DNA of 64,000 bases from Opitutales bacterium. GTDB taxonomy: Bacteria; Verrucomicrobiota; Verrucomicrobiia; Opitutales; UBA953. This document shows, piece by piece, positions 59,858 through 64,000 of the stretch. Under the pieces are notes generated by a model. It had not been told where the DNA came from. It did no database searches and was given only the letters and a program-made list of their open reading frames with translations. The DNA lies in the NCBI GenBank assembly GCA_024697185.1, contig JAILGB010000020.1, forward strand, positions 1 to 64,000, given 5' to 3'. The position numbers and the translations under genes were made by a program. The stretch's first letter is position 1. Each line of letters starts with the position of its first letter.

Positions 59858-61699
59858 TTAAAAAGGGAAAAAGAAAGGGATGAGAAAAACAGAAATAGCG
59901 CAGACAATGAGCGCCAACGGCAAACCGAGTTTCACAAAATCAAAAAATTTATAGCCGCCGGGTCCCATTACCAAAGTATTCACCGGAGTCGAAACAGGTG
60001 TAATAAACGATGCCGAACAAATAATCGCCACCATCATCGCGAAGGGCACCGGAGAAACTTGCAGTTTTGCAGCAATCTCAACCGCTACCGGAGCCAAGAT
60101 GATTGCAACAACGGTGTTGGAAATGAAAAGGCCGGTAATCATCACCAAGATGCCGATCGCCGCCATCCAAACATAGGGTGACGCGTTCCCGACAATGTTC
60201 GTAGCCGTTTCAACCGCCAAGTCGATCCCGCCCGCCTCTTGGATTGCTGTCGCAAAAGGATACATGCCGACAATCAAAAGCAATGTTGACCAATTGATAC
60301 AACGATAAACGCCGTCCATATCAATACAACGCGACAAAATCAACAAAACGGCTCCTATCAACGCAGCGAGGGCGTTGGGCACGACTCCCGAAATCATCAA
60401 GCCGACCATGATGAGAACAGACAGCAACGCCATAGGAGCCCGTCCGGGAGCCGCGACCGCATTTTTGGACTCTTCCGGCAAGGTCAACAAAACCATATCC
60501 CGCTTATGCTTGTCCAGATTGCGGACTACACTCCAAGGACCGCTTAAAAGCATAGAATCGCCGACTTCCAGTTTCCTGAATCCCAAATTTTCCGTATAGG
60601 CTTTTCCCGAGTGAATAATCCCGACGACACTCATCCCATACGTCCCTCTAAAATCTTTTTCCGCCAATGTACTCCCGACCAACTGCGAAGTATGCGGGAT
60701 GAGCACTTCCACAAAACCGTGCTCATGGTCAAAATTGTTAAAATAATCCTTTGTGTCCGTCTGTTCTTCCAACTTGCATTGTTCCGACATGCGGGCGACG
60801 AGATTTTCAAAAAGCTCTTCTCTGGACTTGGCGAAATCCACCAAGAGAACATCATTGGGCCTCAATTCCATTTCCGCATACGGACTCAACAATTCGCGAT
60901 TTATCCCGCGACGGCGTTCAATACAGATAATGTTAGCTCCAAAGTTCTTCCGGGTATCCAAATCTTTGATTTTTTTGCCGCAGACATTCGAAGCGGGCGG
61001 GACTTTCAAAATCGCCACCTTTTTACTCAGTTCATAACGCTCGACGCAGTCGTCATAATTAAAGCCCGCAACTTCCTCATCCGCAAAATTTCCGCCTTTC
61101 AAAAAACGGCGGGCAAAAAACATATAAACGATCGAAACGATTAAAATCGTCAATCCGATCGGCGTAAAATCAAAAAAATTCAATGCGGCAAACCCCTCTT
61201 TTTCGAGAGCCGAACTCGCAATCATATTGGGCGGGGTCGCGACCAGGGTCATCATGCCGCTAACGCCTCCGGCGATCGCTAACGGCATCATTATTTTCGA
61301 AGATGACATTTTTACTTTATGGCAAATATTTACCGCCACAGGAATAAAGAGCGCGACAATCCCTGTCGAACTCATTACAGAACCGATAATCCCGACAGCC
61401 AGCATCAAAAACACCATCAGTTTTTTAGGATTGTCACCCGCCATTTTTACAATCCAAACCCCAACCTTTGAGGAAACTCCCGTTCGCTCGAGGCTCTCAC
61501 CGATAATAAACATCAAGGCGATCAAAATGATACTTTGGTCCGAAAAACCTTTGAGCGCGTCCTGAAACTTTACAACGCCTGTCAACGGCAAAGCCAAAAG
61601 CGCAAACAAAGCGACAAAATCCATTCGTGGCTTATTGATGACAAAACAAAGCACACAAACAGCCAAAAGAGATAAAGCTATGAGCAGATCGCCGTTCAT
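59858..61699 (-). CDS. SLC13-family (DASS) transporter with RCK/TrkA-C domains (613 aa)
   Basis: A sodium-coupled anion transporter (dicarboxylate, sulfate or citrate type) with about ten membrane helices. The central soluble insert (residues ~200-400) contains two TrkA-C-like units (LKVPPASNVCGKKIKDLD and VEVLIPHTSQLVGSTLAEKDF), which bind ligands that gate transport in relatives. Membrane signatures: MPLAIAGGVSGMMTLVATPPNMIASSAL (the family SNT-like loop reads ATPPN here) and SASFITPVSTPVNTLVMGPGG. Substrate cannot be told. Confidence 0.9.
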   Translation of the reverse strand: MNGDLLIALSLLAVCVLCFVINKPRMDFVALFALLALPLTGVVKFQDALKGFSDQSIILIALMFIIGESLERTGVSSKVGVWIVKMAGDNPKKLMVFLMLAVGIIGSVMSSTGIVALFIPVAVNICHKVKMSSSKIMMPLAIAGGVSGMMTLVATPPNMIASSALEKEGFAALNFFDFTPIGLTILIVSIVYMFFARRFLKGGNFADEEVAGFNYDDCVERYELSKKVAILKVPPASNVCGKKIKDLDTRKNFGANIICIERRRGINRELLSPYAEMELRPNDVLLVDFAKSREELFENLVARMSEQCKLEEQTDTKDYFNNFDHEHGFVEVLIPHTSQLVGSTLAEKDFRGTYGMSVVGIIHSGKAYTENLGFRKLEVGDSMLLSGPWSVVRNLDKHKRDMVLLTLPEESKNAVAAPGRAPMALLSVLIMVGLMISGVVPNALAALIGAVLLILSRCIDMDGVYRCINWSTLLLIVGMYPFATAIQEAGGIDLAVETATNIVGNASPYVWMAAIGILVMITGLFISNTVVAIILAPVAVEIAAKLQVSPVPFAMMVAIICSASFITPVSTPVNTLVMGPGGYKFFDFVKLGLPLALIVCAISVFLIPFFFPF

Positions 61700-61823
61700 T
61701 TTTTAAGTTTTGAACCGTTCCCGCAACTGACGGGAACTCTTAAATCAGTATAAAAAAAATCCAAAGTTTTTTCAAACGAAGAGCCGTCTTGTCCCGACAA
61801 TGTTCTCGCAAGTGTTTTTACGA

Positions 61824-63245
61824 TCAAGAATCGTCGTCATCGTCTTCGTCAAAGTCCTCTATCTCAAATTCAGGCTCTTCGGGAACGGGCATTTTGGATT
61901 TGGACAACGCTTTTTTTGAACGCTTTGATTTTTTAGACGATTTTTTCCTTTTCAAATATGAAACATCCGTTATTTCACCGCCGGTCAATTCCACCAGTTT
62001 TCTAAAATGCTCCTGAGGTTCCCGGGTAATTGTATAACAATAAACAGCCGGTTTGTTATTGCGGGATTTAACGACTTTGAGCCAACGTTCAAGCCAGCGC
62101 AAATCCTTGGCTTTTCGATCGTCGTCAAGTTTCGGGTGATAGCGGGAGTCCGCAAAAAGCAATTCTCCGTCCCTGCCCCATTGACGCAAACCGTCTTCAA
62201 AGTCCGAAAAGATAATCAAGCCGTCATAACCGCCTTCCAACACAACATCCAGCCACGCCCCGACCGATCCCGTAGCAAAATTGGGCGCGTATTTTTTGTA
62301 AATCTGTCTGCCCGCGATCGACAATTTTTTTTCATCCGTATTGTCATCGCCCATCTTTTTTGCCATAACGGCAGCCTGTTTATCCACGCGGGAACGCTTG
62401 GCGCCCGTCAACTCCCCGTCGCGAACCTCTGTGACAATCGCATTAAATTCATAAATGTCCGCATCGGGGAAAAGTTCGTAAATTTCCGCCTTGACCGCAG
62501 GAAGATAAGGTGTCATCGATGGTGAACAATCCAAATAAACCGCAAGTTTTTGCGCCTTGATTGTCGTTCCCATGATTTTAAATCCGCTAACAAAAGATTT
62601 GCCGTCCCCGATTCCAACTCCCTTTCCGGAACCGATTCCTCCGCCGGAACCTCCCCCGCTCCCGCTGCCCATATCGCCAAAACCGCTGGCAAAATCCCCA
62701 AAACCGTCCTTGCTGAAACCCGACAAGGAGGGCATGTCGATTTCTGGCAAAACAAGCGTTCCCGCCGTATTTTTCGCCATAATGCGTTTGGGCTGGACAT
62801 CAATTTTAGCAGCGCGCCGGGGGCGTTCCCGCGAAGCGCCGTCGTTCCCGCCGCCTGCTCCGGTAACAAACGCGTTCGGTTCCTCTTCAACATTAATCAC
62901 AATGCTTTGTGTGATATAAAAAATCGCAAAGGCCAACAAAATCAAATGGAAGACTAACGAAAAAACCAATCCGGCCCCCCCCCATGTCCGCAAAGTCCGA
63001 CGCCAAAAAGATTCCTTGTAATTTAAAACCTCCCCGTTCTCATTTTTCAAATGTCGCAACTTTTGCCCTGCGGGTGTCGTCTCCCAAACAAAATCTGACG
63101 TCTCCTTCGACAAAGGCGCATAGGCTTTCCTTTCCCGAGATTTTTTTGTCTCCGGATCTGAAGCTTTTGCGAGTTTGGATTTTTGCTTACAAACAAAACA
63201 AGCAAAGGCCTCTTGGGTCTTGATCGAATGTCTAGGCCAATTCAT
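61824..63245 (-). CDS. VWA-like protein with one membrane helix and acidic C-terminus (473 aa)
   Basis: A cytoplasmic N-terminus (~100 residues), one helix (residues ~95-118), a Gly/Ser-rich linker (GSGSGGGSGGGIGSGKGVGIG), then a VWA-like domain: KLAVYLDCSPSMTPYLPAV is the MIDAS D-x-S-x-S, with DGLIIFSDFEDGL as the second conserved Asp loop. The tail is Lys-rich then acidic (EDFDEDDDDDS). I know this architecture from PVC-group genomes but not its function. It lies 4 bp after holB. Confidence 0.75.
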   Translation of the reverse strand: MNWPRHSIKTQEAFACFVCKQKSKLAKASDPETKKSRERKAYAPLSKETSDFVWETTPAGQKLRHLKNENGEVLNYKESFWRRTLRTWGGAGLVFSLVFHLILLAFAIFYITQSIVINVEEEPNAFVTGAGGGNDGASRERPRRAAKIDVQPKRIMAKNTAGTLVLPEIDMPSLSGFSKDGFGDFASGFGDMGSGSGGGSGGGIGSGKGVGIGDGKSFVSGFKIMGTTIKAQKLAVYLDCSPSMTPYLPAVKAEIYELFPDADIYEFNAIVTEVRDGELTGAKRSRVDKQAAVMAKKMGDDNTDEKKLSIAGRQIYKKYAPNFATGSVGAWLDVVLEGGYDGLIIFSDFEDGLRQWGRDGELLFADSRYHPKLDDDRKAKDLRWLERWLKVVKSRNNKPAVYCYTITREPQEHFRKLVELTGGEITDVSYLKRKKSSKKSKRSKKALSKSKMPVPEEPEFEIEDFDEDDDDDS

Positions 63246-63249
63246 ATTT

Positions 63250-64000
63250 TTATTTCCCGGACCAAAGCCTCAAACATTTTAGCAAAAAGTTTTCAAGCAC
63301 CGAACCGTCTTGCATGTTAAGCTCCAACAATCTCGCCGCGCGTTCCAATTCATAACAGGAAAGCGCGACCGGATGCACCAGCGGATTGGCGGTGCCATAG
63401 GCAAGCGACAGTTTTAACAGCGATTCTTGCATTTCAATCAACAATTGACGTCTGACTCCGCGTTCATTGCCGACACTTATCGCTTCGAGCTGATCTTCCG
63501 AAAGGTTCGGCGACAAATCCGCCTCCAGATGCTTCCATTCCTTTTCCGCAATTTTTTTTACAAGAGCCTGAAAACGCGCCGTCAAAGAATAAACGCTGAA
63601 AATAGCGCGATCTATCCCATGTGTCCTGACTTCATTTTGAGTCAAACCCAAAATCCATTTTTCAAAGTCCGCACGCCATTGCGTCCAGTCTTCGTCTTCA
63701 ATACAATCTTCTCCCGGGATTCTAAAATGCAGTGTGCGCGACAAAATCGTCGGCAAAACTTGGTTGATTGCCGTTGTCAGCAAAAAAATATGCGTTCCCG
63801 CCGGCGGCTCTTCAAGGGTTTTCAAAAATGCGTTCGCAGCATCTTTCCCCAAACGGTCCGCCTCATAAACACAGGCGACTTTTTTGTCACCGAAACTCGG
63901 CGCCAATTGGAGTTCCCGACAAAGTTCGCTCATCGAATCCATACTGATGCGACGAATTTTATTACTCGGGCGGATTGCATGAAAATCAATCGACTTGACA
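63250..64000 (-). CDS. holB: DNA polymerase III delta' subunit, C-terminal part (start lies past window edge)
   Basis: Clamp-loader subunit. Reading minus from the edge: IRPSNKIRRISMDSMSELCREL, then VACVYEADRLGKDAANAFLKTLEEPPAGTHIFLLTTAINQVLPTILSRTLHFRIP, with the sensor-1 region and SRC-like SRTLHF (Arg finger region). The N-terminal Walker A part is beyond 64000. Internal ATGs (63942) are inside a conserved domain, so the true start is upstream. Downstream VWA gene begins 4 bp after the stop. Confidence 0.93.
   Translation of the reverse strand, partial: VKSIDFHAIRPSNKIRRISMDSMSELCRELQLAPSFGDKKVACVYEADRLGKDAANAFLKTLEEPPAGTHIFLLTTAINQVLPTILSRTLHFRIPGEDCIEDEDWTQWRADFEKWILGLTQNEVRTHGIDRAIFSVYSLTARFQALVKKIAEKEWKHLEADLSPNLSEDQLEAISVGNERGVRRQLLIEMQESLLKLSLAYGTANPLVHPVALSCYELERAARLLELNMQDGSVLENFLLKCLRLWSGK

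Larger units (their letters stand above)
1920..63800. repeat. Dispersed repeat GCGGGAACG (core GGGAACG), about 190 copies
   Basis: Hand-counted occurrences of GGGAACG or CGTTCCC total about 190 (allow some error), nearly all with a C before (CGGGAACG) and most with G before that. First copies are at 1920-1932, the last near 63796. Average spacing is about 330 bp outside the islands. Both orientations are common. Most copies are inside genes; intergenic copies are often paired head-to-head. Copies are absent from 1-1800, 7082-8460 and 9410-11370, and from about 52.7-56.1 kb. Confidence 0.9.

Noticed and set aside
1920-63800. The repeat as a simple effect of high GC or codon bias
   Set aside because: It occurs in all frames, in non-coding DNA and in inverted pairs, while near neighbours such as GGGAACC and GGGAACA are much rarer; codon bias would not give this.

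Overview
The window is a compact, almost gap-free chromosomal segment of a Gram-negative bacterium: no stretch longer than about 300 bases lacks a gene, and no rRNA, tRNA, insertion sequence or CRISPR array was seen. KdsA (LPS Kdo), a DUF481 outer-membrane barrel, Mpl muropeptide recycling, NamZ, a Gly-rich single-TM VWA protein, fermentative Pfl genes and many glycan enzymes suggest an anaerobic, sugar-fermenting member of the PVC superphylum (Verrucomicrobiota/Kiritimatiellota/Lentisphaerota type). That placement is an inference from gene content. Nearly all genes lie on the minus strand; only coaD-pgpA-malQ-maf (3.9-7.0 kb) are on the plus strand.

Layout. 1-1.8 kb: AT-rich restriction endonuclease plus C5-cytosine methyltransferase (cut by the window edge). 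1.8-7.0 kb: hom-plsY divergent from coaD-pgpA-malQ-maf. 7.0-11.3 kb: accessory region with a 5'-truncated Rhs/YD-repeat gene, its C-terminal tip, a probable immunity gene, a duplicated Rhs-core fragment and two secreted hypothetical proteins. 11.4-20.4 kb: galM-galK-galE, argC, GH35 beta-galactosidase, a ROK-family protein and nagB. 20.5-29.5 kb: dnaB, kdsA, a tandem Usp protein, a SNF2 helicase, a DUF481 protein and a pyrimidine-nucleoside phosphorylase. 29.7-31.1 kb: sialic-acid lyase plus YhcH. 31.2-38.6 kb: der-rsmA-folP, ridA, a KDPG-aldolase-like gene with queF and xerC, and mpl. 38.7-52 kb: a membrane protein, a NERD helicase, and a long minus-strand run of purC, purE, rsmE, RDD protein, nif3, ptsI, hemN, polA and namZ. 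52-64 kb: pflB-pflA, GH16, a prepilin peptidase with pgpH and ybeY, an SLC13 transporter, a VWA protein and holB.

The most striking signal is not a gene. The 7-mer GGGAACG (usually GCGGGAACG; reverse CGTTCCCGC) occurs about 190 times by hand count on the two strands together, against roughly 8 expected in random sequence of this length. It lies inside genes in every reading frame, leaving recurrent peptides such as AGT, GNA, RER and VPA. Between genes it forms inverted pairs that make the stems of transcription terminators. It is absent from the AT-rich accessory islands. This is the profile of a DNA-uptake-sequence-like or HIP1-like genome-wide repeat, and I do not recall one with this core being described. 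A type IV prepilin peptidase in the window would fit an uptake role but does not prove it.

Functionally, the window joins galactoside, aminosugar and sialic-acid breakdown (GH35, gal genes, nagB, nanA, yhcH, GH16, NamZ, malQ) to fermentation (PflB/PflA), with housekeeping replication, cell-wall and ribosome-maturation genes between. Several genes appear to have leaderless promoters, with a -10 TATAAT box 6-7 nt from the ATG.
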